Shown here: positions 49,461 to 61,340 of the stretch, one piece after another
Position numbering within the stretch: position 1 is the first letter of the stretch
Layout: the number at the start of each line of letters is the position of its first letter
Source of the DNA: Ridgeia piscesae
Taxonomy: Eukaryota > Annelida > Polychaeta > Sabellida > Siboglinidae
Length of the DNA: 64,000 nucleotides
Assembly (NCBI GenBank): GCA_025642075.2
Contig: JAODUO010000545.1
Location: forward strand, 70,001 to 134,000
Reading direction: 5' to 3'
The notes under the pieces: model-generated
The model's input: only the letters and a program-made list of their open reading frames with translations
Databases searched by the model: none
What the model was told of the DNA's origin: nothing
Translations under genes and position numbers: made by a program

Positions 49461-50065
49461 TCAGTCAGTCAGTCAGTCAGTCAGTCAGTCAGTCAGTCAG
49501 TCAGTCAGTCAGTCAGTCAGTCAGTCAGTCAGTCAGTCAGTCAGTCAGTCAGTCAGTCAGGCAGCCAGCCAGCCAGCCAGCCAGCAGCCAGCCAGCCAGC
49601 CAGTCTCTCTTTGCTCGTCCGTCCCTCCGTCCCTCCGTCCGTCCCTCCGTCCGTCCCTCCGTCCGTCCCTCCGTCCCTCCGTCCCTCCGTCCCTCCTCCC
49701 TCCCTCCCTCCCCTCCCCTCCCCTCCCCTCCCCTCCCCTCCCCTCCCCTCCCCTCCCCTCCCTCCCCTCCCCCCCCCTCCCTCCCCTCCCCTCCCTCCCT
49801 CCCCTCCCCTCCCCTCCCCTCCCCTCCCCTCCCCTCCCCTCCCCTCCCCTCCTCCTCCGTCCGTCCGTCCGTCCGTCCGTCCGTCCGTCCGTCCGTCCCG
49901 TCCGTCCGTCCTCTCCTCCTCCTCCCTCCCTCCCTCCCTCCCTCCCTCCCTCCCTCCTCCCTCCCTCCCCCTCCCTCCCTCCCTCCCTCCCTCCCTCCCT
50001 CCCTCCCTCCCCTCCCTCCCCCCTCCCACCCTCCCACCCTCCCACTCTCCCACTCCTCCCCACCC
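49461..50065. repeat. Compound microsatellite: CAGT, CAGC, CCGTCCCT, CCCCT, CCGT, CCCT
   Basis: Successive arrays: (CAGT)n 49461-49560, (CAGC)n to about 49604, (CCGT/CCCT)n to about 49690, (CCCCT)n to about 49855, (CCGT)n to about 49907, then (CCCT)n and CCCACCCT to 50065. From about 49690 the + strand is almost pure pyrimidine apart from the CCGT block. The 173-304-codon open frames (Ser-Val-Gln, Pro-Ser or Gly-Glu-Arg repeats) are artefacts. Confidence 0.95.
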
Positions 50066-50379
50066 ACCCTCCATCTGTCATGTCTAACTGGCAGTCGGAC
50101 GTGTCCTTTGTTTTTCTGACTTTGCAAGATAATACAATTTTTGTTGTTTCAAATCCATCAGTGAGGTGTTTCTTTGTAATATCAATGCATCTTTCACCCT
50201 ACTGGTCTGCACAGCATTTCTTATTGTCAGGAAACATCTCTATTTCCGTTGATATAAAAGCCCCTCAAAGTAACTTCAACGTAGCATAATCATCATTTAT
50301 TATCCAGCACCTACATTCTGGCAGCTCCTCAACTTTTCGCATTAGAATGATGAAAGCAAATACCATTTGCCAGCGTTCT
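50066..50379. other. Intron 2 sequence without recognised features
   Basis: Short unique stretch with no supported element. Confidence 0.5.
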
Positions 50380-51260
50380 TCTCCGCGATGCTTTGGAGAT
50401 GAAGTGGCACGCAGCCACACAGCGCCTCATGTGCCGACTGGGAGACATTAGTCACCATCACCAATTCAACTCACTGGGTCTGAGATACTTCTGTTTATTG
50501 CTTCATGGATCCCGTGCGCTGATGCGTGAAAGCCGGGCACTTTGGTGTGGGCTCATCAGTAACTGTTGTCATATTTTTCTGTCATCACTCATTGGATTGA
50601 TGAGCGCCCAGTCCTCAGACACGCAGCCGACAAGATGGTCATTTATCTGATGAGCACCAGTGGATGGTGACACTGTGACAGTCGCTGCGAGGTTGCCAAT
50701 TCGCCGAGATTGATCGTGTCTTCGGGATGGCGAGGACTGTAGCGGGGAATATGTCCCGCTGCACACTTGACTACACCACGACGGTCACTTCAGCGATGGT
50801 CTTCGAGTGATCCATCTTGGAAGATTGCTGCTGAGAGCCTGCTTAAGTGCTCTTTGTCTTAACGACACGTGACTAGCACACAGCCATCAGCCTCCATACC
50901 TAGCTGAAGTGCTCATGGTAGACGCCTGCGCCCAGTGCAGTGTGACACCATCAATGCACGTTCACATGTTAATTGTGCGATGTCCACGCTGCGAGTGTCC
51001 TTGATGGCGCCGGTGAAATCTTCAGGCCTTTCACGCGGGCCACTCCAGCCAAATCTGGCTACGCCGCTCGCCGTGTCGTCAGTGCTGGCGATGATCTAAT
51101 AGAGACATAACCACACTTTCTTAGATATTGATTCGATGCCTTCTGCCATGCGATCAAGCTTGTTAGAACGGGAGCACTGAAGAGATGGCATAGGTGCCTT
51201 GACAAATGTCTAAATTAATAATCCCGTCGTCTTTGAGACGTCACCCAGTGAATTGCTTTC
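50380..51260. promoter_or_regulatory. Repeat-free, CpG-enriched intronic segment
   Basis: Nearly 900 bp of complex, roughly balanced sequence with above-background CpG (for example 50680-50760 and 51000-51080) between simple repeats. An 85-codon open frame (50393-50650) is unrecognised. It could be a conserved regulatory element or a non-coding exon; there is no direct evidence for either. Confidence 0.3.
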
Positions 51261-52809
51261 ACAGTGTCAAAGCGCACATAATTGATACGCTGTTAGGTTG
51301 AAGCGACTTCAAATAAATGCACATATAATCAGTACTGCTCCACTGTCTTGTTTCCGGCTGTCACTGCTGCCGTTGAAGACAGTCAAAAGAAACAGCTGCT
51401 CGCTGTGGTGTTGATCAGGTGAAGTTCTTTAGCAGTGCCAGGGATCATTGCTGGGTCGCTGGGTGAAGATAGCAGCCTTCTTCTGTCTGCCCTAGGGCTC
51501 AGGTAACAATACATGCCATGTCTTCTAAGCTTGCGGCAGTGTGTAGTTGTGAATGAATGTGTATGTATTGGAGATCCGCATGTATGTGACACCTCTGTTA
51601 CCTGTGTGTTTCTTTCTAATGTATCAAAGAAGTGTTCACCATCCACGGATGAAATATGTGTGTTGTGTCTCCTTGAAGCAGCTTTGGGAGTGTTCACCTG
51701 ATCCCTCTGTGGTTTTGAATTCTCATAACTCAATGTATATTTCCCCAGGCTGCCTTCGTTGTTTTTAGAGGTTCCTTTTGCTGCCCGCTTAGAATCGTTT
51801 TCTTTTTTTGCCTTACATTTTATCCTAATGATCCACCTACGTTTGTTTTTCATGTGGAATTTGGATTGCCCTCGTGGAAATAATTTAATAAAAAAATTAT
51901 TCTTTTTTGTTATGACTTTAATGCAGAATTATGACTGTATTGTCTTGCTGTTCAACATGTTTTGCCCCTGGCTGTGTCTGCTGATGGGCTGTACTGTTCT
52001 GTTTGAGTCTGGTCAGATAAATATGTTGGAGTCACCTAAACTTCCAAGAAACACATAGTTCATAGCAGGTGAAGCAATAATCCAATCGTAGTTATCAATG
52101 CTAGCACTGACATGTGTCTGGTGAACTGAGTGGACAGTGCTAATTAACATTACAACATAAGGTATTGCTGTGCAAATGGTTTGATTACAGTCAAGCTTCT
52201 GTTGGGCCTACAAGACATCAAAGGTACCATTCATTGAGGATTTGGACAAGTGTGTCATTGGCATCTTGAGTATACAAAGGGGGAAGTCAATTAGCAGAAG
52301 TTATGTGGTAGTTGTGTACACATTAATGGGGAACAAAAGAGCAAAAGAGGTGGGGAAGTATGCGAAAGTAACATACACAAACACAGAAGAACAGGCAAAT
52401 GTCAAAGGGAGACAAGATGTGGTGTTGATTGCAATTTTCTTCTCTCCATGTGTCACCTTAATGGCAGTGCCTTCAAGTGTCTGAACAAATTTGTTTTTCG
52501 GATAAACAAATGATGTAGGTGTTTGAAGATGTGCCACCAGTAGTCATTAACATACCTTAATTAATTAGTTGTGTCCTGTTGTGGGCTTGTCATTTGTATC
52601 TGATGTTTGTTGGTTGTTCTGGTAAGGGTTGAATGAATGTTCACAGGAAATAAGATGCTTCCATCCGAGCAATTTCTTCATTGTATTACATTTTATACCT
52701 ACACAATGTTCTGCTTGCATACATGTTTAAATCAAATATCCGATATTGTCACTTATGCTCAAACAATACAAACTGTCCTAGTTTAAGTTATAAATTAATA
52801 TTTATTATA
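51261..52809. other. Intron 2 sequence without recognised genes
   Basis: Several 60-150-codon open frames exist (for example 51383-51853 minus, 51759-52058 plus), none with a recognisable domain or splice context. Confidence 0.5.
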
Positions 52810-53030
52810 TGTGTAGGCTCAGAATATTATTTTTATTTTGAACTGAATATTGGCAAACATGCTTTCTCTGTGGCTGCACCAACAATTTGGAATCAACTCC
52901 CTATTATGATTAAATCTTCTTAAACTATAGGCACCTTTCATAAAAAAAACAGAAAACATATTCATTTGAAATTGTCTCTCTACCATGCTCCAATGACAAC
53001 TTTTGCCTGTCCCTGTATATGACTAGCCAA
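52810..53030 (+). pseudogene. CR1/L2-type LINE ORF2 3'-end fragment
   Basis: The frame ending at 52923 reads GKHAFSVAAPTIWNQLPIMI before a stop. This is the G-x-R-x-F-S-V-A-A-P-x-x-W-N-x-L-P signature found near the C-terminus of many CR1/L2/jockey-type reverse-transcriptase polyproteins. After the stop the same frame continues with TFHKKNRKHIHLKL, resembling the usual TFK..LKT.LF.L tail, so the copy is broken by a premature stop and sequence decay. Only the last ~60 codons are recognisable. A solo 5'-truncated insertion is the likely origin. Confidence 0.7.
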
Positions 53031-53549
53031 ATGATTTTGTTTGTTGAGCTTCTGAGCTTGAACTTTATAATTACATATCTGTAAAGGAATTTTTTGTAAT
53101 GATTAAACAGTTGTGGAAATAATAATTTTACACAGAAAAGATACAGTTAAAATAAATGTATGAACTTAGCATAGGCAGTCAGCATCGTAATAATAACATA
53201 TCATTAATAATAACATAAAGGGGAAAATATGCTCATCAGAACAATTATCATAAATATCATATCGTGGGTCTGTAACAATCATAAAATATTCATTCATGAT
53301 GAGCAGGATTAAACTGAACAAAAAAGAGAAAAAAACGTTACATTCTTAGTGCAAATTAAAAAGCACAGGCTACGGTCAATAAAATATTCATATCATAATG
53401 AGCAGGGTTAAATGATAAAATTCTAAGTGCAAATTAACTGCAGATTATAGTAAATAAAATATGACTAAGCTTACTAGCATGATTATATTGAGCTCCTATT
53501 TGCAACATGTTTCAAATAAAAGAACATGCATCCAATTGAAATAAACAAG

Positions 53550-53553
<4 letters not shown>
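53031..53553. other. AT-rich intron sequence
   Basis: A partly duplicated phrase, ATAAAATATTCAT..ATGATGAGCAGG / ATAATGAGCAGGGTTAAA, occurs at about 53281 and 53381. No gene recognised. Confidence 0.5.
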
Positions 53554-53615
<62 letters not shown>

Positions 53616-53643
53616 ATATTATATACACATATATATGTGTGTG
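53554..53643. repeat. (AT)n microsatellite
   Basis: AT dinucleotides to about 53607, then ATATAATATTATATACACATATATATGTGTGTG, which contains the palindrome ACACATATATATGTGT. Confidence 0.9.
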
Positions 53644-55680
53644 TATAATAAACATTGCAAAGGTTTACCCTGTAATGTATATAAGACTAAGTTGAGGAAA
53701 TTACATGTGTATAAACGTACTGATTTTCAAAAATGTTCGCAGAGCTATACATTTATATTTGCATGTCTTAATTGTTGTTTTTTAGATTTTAAAATAAACA
53801 ATTTACCACCGGTTTGAATAAAGCAATTTAGAATTTTTATACTATCGTAACGTCTATCTAAAAACTTGACACACATTGAGATACAGATGGTGTTATAGAA
53901 CTGAAATCTTCTCCATTAATCTGGTCCAGATTACTCCAATCTACAGGATATACCTTCATGTCTGACCTGTCAATATGTCTGACGTTCTCTGAACCATCAT
54001 AATTATGTTGTTTAACCAAACAACAGTAGCCACACGAGCTGCTCTTTAGTTTCCCCGCACATATTTCCACCCACAAAATCCACAGTTATGGAATTGCAGG
54101 ACCAAGTTGAATACACAGCGTGATGTTGCCTGCTGTTTCGTGTAATCTAGCACCACTGGTCTACCACCACCTGATGCCATCTCTATCCTGTCGGAATATT
54201 AACAAACAGATTGCTAACACGTGTTTGTTAACTAGGATGCAGCAGCACGTGCTCGGTTTCCATGGCTAGAGTCGATAATTCACTGGGGTTTTCCTCGGTT
54301 ACATGGCCCACCTCTCATCGCCCCAGTCATGCGTAAACCCCCAACATGTTTGTGACAGAGACATTGTGCCTGAGCACGTCTCCTATCTAGGTCCTTGTAG
54401 CAAATTAAAATGTTTGTGTATGCGAGTTAGGATTCTGCTGTGACTTCAGTAAGGGTGATTCAGGGGTAAAACAGAAATGGTTCCTGTTCCCAGACACATT
54501 TTACTTGGCTGGGAGGGTTATGTCTTGTAATCACCCTTCTATAGTATACAAATATGATTTTTTTACAAATCACTGCATCAACTTCAGGAATCTTTCAACT
54601 AGAATTTTTTATGCCAGATGGTTTTTTTATTCACAAGCCAACTATGGCTGTTTGTACTTTTTCAAATAGTTCATCCTGTTTTGATTTGTTAAATAAATAC
54701 AACATAGTTATGTATACAGTGTATATGTGAAACAAGGTTTGTTTGATGACAAATAATGGAACAGCTTGAAATGGCAAGATTGTTATCGTGATTTTATGGT
54801 TTTCGGCTGTCTGTGTGTTCTAAACGTTGGATACACTTCAGTTTCACATTTTAGTCAGCTCATGTAAGAATGTCAACATACAGATAGAACATAGAATGGA
54901 TAGTTTTGTTCAGTTGCCATTAGTAACGCCATGCCTTGCTCTCTAATTGTTTCTTTATGTGTGAAGTGAACGACTTACTGTTTAGTAACTACCGTGTGTC
55001 ATAGAATGAAGCAAGCATAATTACATATTAAATTAAAATATCACCAATATATTGGTTAGTTTGATACTGCGTGAAGTGGCAAAGTAAACCACTTGATCAA
55101 GTTGTGTTTCTCTATCGTGTTGGCTGTGACCATTGCATAGGAACAACAGTAAAGGCCCCAGAATGCAGAAGACACAGAGAGACTGGACCAAGTGTGTAGC
55201 CTTGGGACAGAGACTGGCCATGTGACTTGTGGTAATGAGAACAGCAAGACAGCTATTCACTGGGCTTGTGTATTCAGCAGTTGTTTGAAGTTGTTGACTG
55301 GTGGTGCTGGGCAAACACACAGAGGACATGTTTGGACAGGGAAGCAGTGGGAGGAACTACAGGCCACAGGGAGTGTTTGGGGAAGGGATAAGGGGCTGTG
55401 GTGATGGCAAGTGAGATGAGGGAGACATGGGCTGCTTCAGGAGCAATCTCCCTGTTGGTGTTTGGGCTGAACCAAGTGCCACTTTGGTGTCAATATTGTG
55501 TCCCCAAGGCTCAGGGGAGGGGGAAGGTGTTAATGGGAAGGGGAAGGGAATGTCCCCAGTACACAGTCACCTTGTCAGGGGGGATTTAATGGTAATGAAT
55601 ATATTAATTGTTAAGTGATTGTAAGTTGCACAAATCACTCACTTGTTGTGGTCTGTTCTTTGCCTACCACTTGACAACAT

Positions 55681-55681
<1 letters not shown>
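53644..55681. other. Intron 2 sequence without recognised features
   Basis: No supported gene or element. A GGGGAAGG-rich patch lies at about 55500-55560. Confidence 0.5.
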
Positions 55682-55747
<66 letters not shown>

Positions 55748-55793
55748 ATATATATAAATATGTTATATAATTTTACTTGTAGTTATATATGTA

Positions 55794-55836
<43 letters not shown>
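55682..55836. repeat. Two (AT)n tracts with short spacer
   Basis: AT runs at 55682-55741 and 55796-55836, separated by about 55 bp of AT-rich sequence. Confidence 0.9.
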
Positions 55837-55839
<3 letters not shown>

Positions 55840-58153
55840 TTATAATGGTGATTCCCAGTACAGGTTTCTGTATGACCCATTCATATCCTAAACATTGCAT
55901 AGAACATGAGCAGCATGTGGCTGAAATCACCCAAACTTATATCACATGCCCAACATGGCCAACAACACCCCTTGTGAGCAATTTCATTGGCTGGGGTTAA
56001 AAGGGTGGTTTTGCAAATGGAAGTGCCAGGGGTACTGTAGGCTGGTGACCTCTGGCACGTGATGATGCATTGCTCTGGCGCTCTTTTTGAGTTTGTAAAT
56101 TGTTTACAGATTTTTTGGTTGCTGGTGTAAATTGTACTATAAAATATTGGAACAATATAATTAGGACAGGTTTACACTGATGTTTGTGTGACACCATACC
56201 TGGGTTATATATTAAGAGTAGTTATTATTGAAATAATACACATTGCTTCACATATTTGATACAAACCATTCACATAAGGGCTGGACTGTTTCAGGGTGTT
56301 TTGATCATTAGGGTTGTCAGACTGGGTAAAAGAGATGTCTGCTTAATTAACCCTTATCTCCAAGGGGATGGATCATTAGGGCTTATCAGGGGAGCAGTTC
56401 TTATCACAGGAGATGTTCCCATACAGTTCAATGCACTGGACCTGCACTTCAAAGGCTAGTCTGCTGGACTGCTGATGAAGTGGTCACTGTGAGACTGACC
56501 ACACCATTTGAATACCATTGGTCAGTTTTGAATTAATTCACTATTTACCTGTGGCTTATGAGACCAGTTTTATTGGCTGTGTTTATGTGATTGTATCAAG
56601 CCATGTGTGATCTTGCTGTGAACACACAGACTTTTGGTAAACATTCACTTGTCCAGTGCTGCCATGCTTGCGGCCAAAAAGATTGAGGATACAATGTAAT
56701 GAGATCTGATCTGGTGTAATATGTGTAACACTAATGGAATAAGTGTTATTTCCACAAGATGTGAGTGCATGGGGAATAGGTGTACAACACAATAGAATGC
56801 GTAGACACACTGTGATTACAATCACATTTAAGTTTATGGCCAAAAAAATCAGATGTGGCAATTATATTTTCAAACAGCACATACATCAAATATTATTAGA
56901 AACTTAAGAGTAGATGATGCAACTATTCAGAACTTTGTTGATCTCCAGCAGGTTTCCTAAAGTTATATGAACTTCCAGAGAAGTTCAGATGGTGTTCTAT
57001 TGAACAAGTCCGCCAGAGAATAAAGTGCCTTGAGCAGACCTGAGGGTTGGATACTGCGCGACATAAGAACTTACCTTTACTTTAAACATACACATTGTTT
57101 TTAAGAAGAAGAAAAAGGAAGGAAAACCATGAAAGAGACACATTCACTTTATGTTCAACTGAAGTGTGAATTCACAAAACGGCAACAACCTGATTGTTTT
57201 TAACACCTTCATTCACCATCAGACAACAACACCTGTTGTCTGTGGCAGTGTTTATTTATCTTGTGAGAGGAGACATTTAAATCTCTGGCACAGTTAGAGG
57301 GAAGACCTTTCATGTTCCCCTGCAACATATCAACAGCGCTAATCAGAAGCTTCATAAACACCAGCAGATATCAGGTTAATCAGAAGGGAAGGCATCCTCT
57401 TTATTTCCTTATCTCTGTTTCTCGGTTTAGATAACACACTGGCTGGCTAGCAGGGAACTTAATGACGGGGTCCCAGACATCACTGCTATAATTTGTGGTG
57501 TGAGGAGGGTGGGGGCAAGCAGGAATGACAGGGAAGTCGATGTTGTTTAGATGTTGATGTGGGTGTTCTCTGTCTCGATTCCAAGGGCGGGTGTCAAGGA
57601 AATACTACTTACTAAATTACTTGAAGATTACATGATGAGCTGCAGCTGGCCTTCGTTCAACTTGTCACACATGTGTGCATGTTTCCGTGCTGTTAAAGTG
57701 TTGTTCTGTCTGCAATCCGGACGAAGTGAGGACCTGATATGGAACACTGTTACATGTCAGCTTGCTGTGTTTTTTATCAGCTAAAAATAAGGGTGATCAG
57801 ACATTTTAAGGGGGAAAAATTATTTGTTTCCATGAATCTACCTGATTCCAAACTTGTAATTGTGAGTTCAAGAAGTTAGCGGAATTGTAGTTAATGTTAC
57901 TTAATATACTTTGGGTCTAATTCCATGCAGTTGACCTTTCTCTCAATATGTCACCATTCTCAATAATAATGTTCAGTGGATTTCAGGACAGTGTTAGCTA
58001 AATCCACGTTTTGTTTTTAAGAAAAAAATACCTGTACAGTGCACACATTTGCATGTCTTAAGAATCACAAAACAAAGCAACTGTTAGAAAGGAATGATCA
58101 TTTGTAGGTTTCAGTTGTGAAATTTCTCCCATTGAGAAATGTCACCTGCCTTT
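55837..58153. other. Intron 2 sequence without recognised features
   Basis: Unique-looking AT-rich sequence with no supported gene. Confidence 0.5.
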
Positions 58154-58322
58154 GTGTGTATGGTGTATTTGTGTGTATCATGTATTTGTGTGTATCATGT
58201 ATTTGTGGGTATCGTGTATTTGTGTGTGTCATGTATTTGTGTTTATCGTGTATTTGTGGGTATCGTGTATTTGTGTGTGTCGTGTATTTGTGTGTATCAT
58301 GTATTTGTGTGTATCATGTATT
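58154..58322. repeat. 17-bp tandem repeat (GTGTGTATCATGTATTT)
   Basis: Ten consecutive units with variants at the CATG/CGTG and GTGT/GTGG positions. It shares the 17-bp period of the G-rich satellite but not its sequence. The Val/Cys/Ile open frames over it are artefacts. Confidence 0.93.
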
Positions 58323-60427
58323 CCTATAAAGTGTGTCCTATTCACTTCATCCCATTATCGACAGTGACAGAATGCTGATGGGCATCCACATGTTTCACAG
58401 TGAAAATGCCTTGAAGTTAGAAAGTCCTGGGCCATAGTAAAGCCAACTCCACCTCTAGGGCTAATTGTCATAATGGGCAGGCAGACAGGAGGGTGTTGGA
58501 ATCCCTACAAGGTGTTACAGGTCTAATTGGGCTGGCAGGGATGGTTGTCTCCTGCTGTAATCAGTGTGTTCACAGGTGCAATTAAGGTGATGTAATTGAT
58601 ATAGTTGCCTTCTGTGGACAATTAAGAGTAGTTGGGAGCAGGAATAACACTAATGATATTGTAAATACTGACAATGTTCTGCTTCTCAGAGATCTTTTAC
58701 AGTGCTTGTTTAAGCTTGCCCAGAAGAAAATTTACATTCCTTCTAAGTAATCGCTCATAAATTACATTTGCTGGTCGTAGTCAAATTTGTTATCATGTCA
58801 CATAGTTAATCTATAATTTCACATAGTTATCATTTCACATAGTTATGATTCAAAATAATGCAAAAAGCAACTGTTGCTGACCAGCTTTGAAAATATGTTT
58901 GACATCATATGGATTGAATGAATTGAATAGGAGAATAAGTTTCATACAGACGAGAAATATGTGCTCTTGGCATCCTTCCCTGGCCCCCTTCCATCTGGAG
59001 CTAGTGATTATTGATGGCAATCTGGTTCATCATTCTTGCTATAAAAATACTTCTTGCTTGATCACAGCTTGCCAAGAATGTATTCTTCTGGCTGCTTCCT
59101 TTTCCACGGTCACGTGCTGCTTCTTCATTTTAATGGCATTGTGTATGTATGTGTGCTACGCAACTCACATATGTTTATGCACATTGGTCACCAAATGTTC
59201 ACCAGTTCATTTATGGCCCAGAAATTTCTATGACTCTTTCTCTGAAAAGTCATATTACAATTGTTCTAAGTCATATACGCTGTCCCCAACTGGTTAATCA
59301 ACAGCTTATGAAGCTTGGTACAATAATAGAAAATTGCATGTCATTGTTACGTTAACAACTGTTCAAAGTTGCACAATCCTTCTCAAAAGTCTTGTACAAA
59401 TATTTCATAAATCATTGTTTTCTTCATATGTTTGGCTCAGAACTCTGTATCAGCCACATGTGTATATTATGACTACAGTAGTGTTGAACTTGGGTACAGT
59501 GTTGCAAGTAATGGGTGGTGTTAACATTGGTTTAGGTCTACTGGTGATTTTGTGACGGATTAGACAAGTCTATGTATGTGTGTTGCAGCTATTGTCATGT
59601 CCTGTCACACTAAGGGTCAAGTTGTTTGGTGTCTCTCATGGCGAAGAAGACTGTCTCCTTGACCTTCGAGGGATGTGTATTTTGCTGGTCTAGTTAACTT
59701 TGCATGAGCGTGCTCTACTGGAACAATTACAGTAATGCATAACCTGTTTCTATTTGCCACCCATTCAACCAAGATCACGCCCTATTGACACATCTAGTTA
59801 TATTTTGCTAACACTTGACCATGTGTCATTGCTCACTCCTATTTGCAATTGCCATGGAAACCAACAAAGTTGCAGAACGGTTGATGGGGTGGAGATACGA
59901 ATGGTGATGGGAATTCCACAAGACTCGGTCTGAGATAGAGAGGCTTCCCCATTAGTTTGCAATCATGCTGACTGGCAGCTCTTTGTCTGCACTTGAGGGC
60001 AATCTCTTATTGATGGCAGCTTTGATACTTTGCTCTTGCAATGTCTCTGGTCATTTGTGTGATGTGCTGGAGTGATCTAATGACTTGGGTTACACTACAC
60101 ACACAACACTGGCCTGGCTTCACAGAGGTGGTAGAAGCCACATTCCTGTCTGGGTGATAATGTCTAGTTAATAGCTGTTATATCAAATGTTGTATTCCTG
60201 TGGATGCATCCATAAATCCATCCCTCAGTCTCCATGAATCTGTCTGCAAAACTCTATGCAAATCTTGCCGGGTATTTCCAATGAATTTTTCATTGAAGCG
60301 CTCTTTAAATCTCCTCCGATTTCTTTATGATTCCCTTTGAATATCTCCACAAATCTCTGAATATCTCCATTAATTTACTATTTGCCTTTCAGTATCTCCT
60401 TGAATCTATCTCTCTGTCTCCATCCTC
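58323..60427. other. Intron 2 sequence without recognised genes
   Basis: The open frame 58887-59297 (+, 136 codons) is Cys-rich in its second half but matches no family I know. No other feature. Confidence 0.5.
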
Positions 60428-60556
60428 CGTCCTCTGTCCTCCGTCCTCCGTCCGTCCGTCCGTCCGTCCGTCCGTCCGTCCGTCCGTCCGTCCGTCCGTC
60501 CGTCCGTCCGTCCGTCCGTCCGTCCGTCCGTCCGTCCGTCCGTCCGTCCGTCCGTC
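60428..60556. repeat. (CCGT)n microsatellite
   Basis: CCTCYGTCC words lead into about 105 bp of pure CCGT tetramers. Confidence 0.95.
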
Positions 60557-61340
60557 TGAGACAAAACCTTCTATTTTACCAGAGATTCTTCCTGATCATT
60601 TGTCAAAACGGCCAACATGATTCATGGGCAGATATATATCCCTTTCTTCTAGACTTTTTTCTTCTCTCCTTCCTTCCGTTCATCCGTTCTTCCTTGTACC
60701 CATCCATCCGTTCCTCCACCAGTTTATCTGTACAATTACCAGTGAGCTTATTAGAGATGAGAGCTGTTCTGTGAGCACCAATTAGCAGTGAGGCTGTTAG
60801 GCTAATAAATATTGCCTCTCTAATTAGAGTGATGTCAGTGGGGCTGGGACAAGATGAAGTCTGTTCTGTCTACTGATTGCCTGCCTGATAGCATAGGCTG
60901 CCAACTGACATAATGAATACTCTCCTATCACCTGTGAATGTCCTGTGTGTTATGCTGTGCTGTGCTTAACTCAGCCAAGATCCTGGTGGAAGGACACATA
61001 TAATACTGTGCTGTCTTGTATAGCACTGATAATACCTAATCGTTTCACTTCCTTTGTGTGTCATAGCAAGTGTTTTCGCTACAGCTAATGTAATGGTTTA
61101 CAGGATCTAACTGATGAGTCTTTTTTCTTTACAGTTTCCCTTGGTTTTGGTTAGGTTTTGGTTTTGGTTTTGTGTTCTCTGGCATTGACATTGTCCTACA
61201 GTGTCTTTAAAAACATAGTAAACAGAGGGTGGATAAAATTGGCAAATGTTTTAAAGACAGTCCATTGCACTAGCCAATAAGAATCATTTCACCACTATAG
61301 TTGTTATGCCATCAGTTGTGTTCAGTTCATTGTTTAACCA
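60557..61340. other. Intron 2 sequence without recognised features
   Basis: A GGTTTTGGTTTTG run lies at about 61140-61175. No gene recognised. Confidence 0.5.

Noticed and set aside
49375..50289. Long Ser/Pro/Arg- or Gly/Glu-rich open frames on both strands
   Set aside because: Produced by tetra- and pentanucleotide repeats; overlapping frames on both strands cannot all be real and none has complex sequence.
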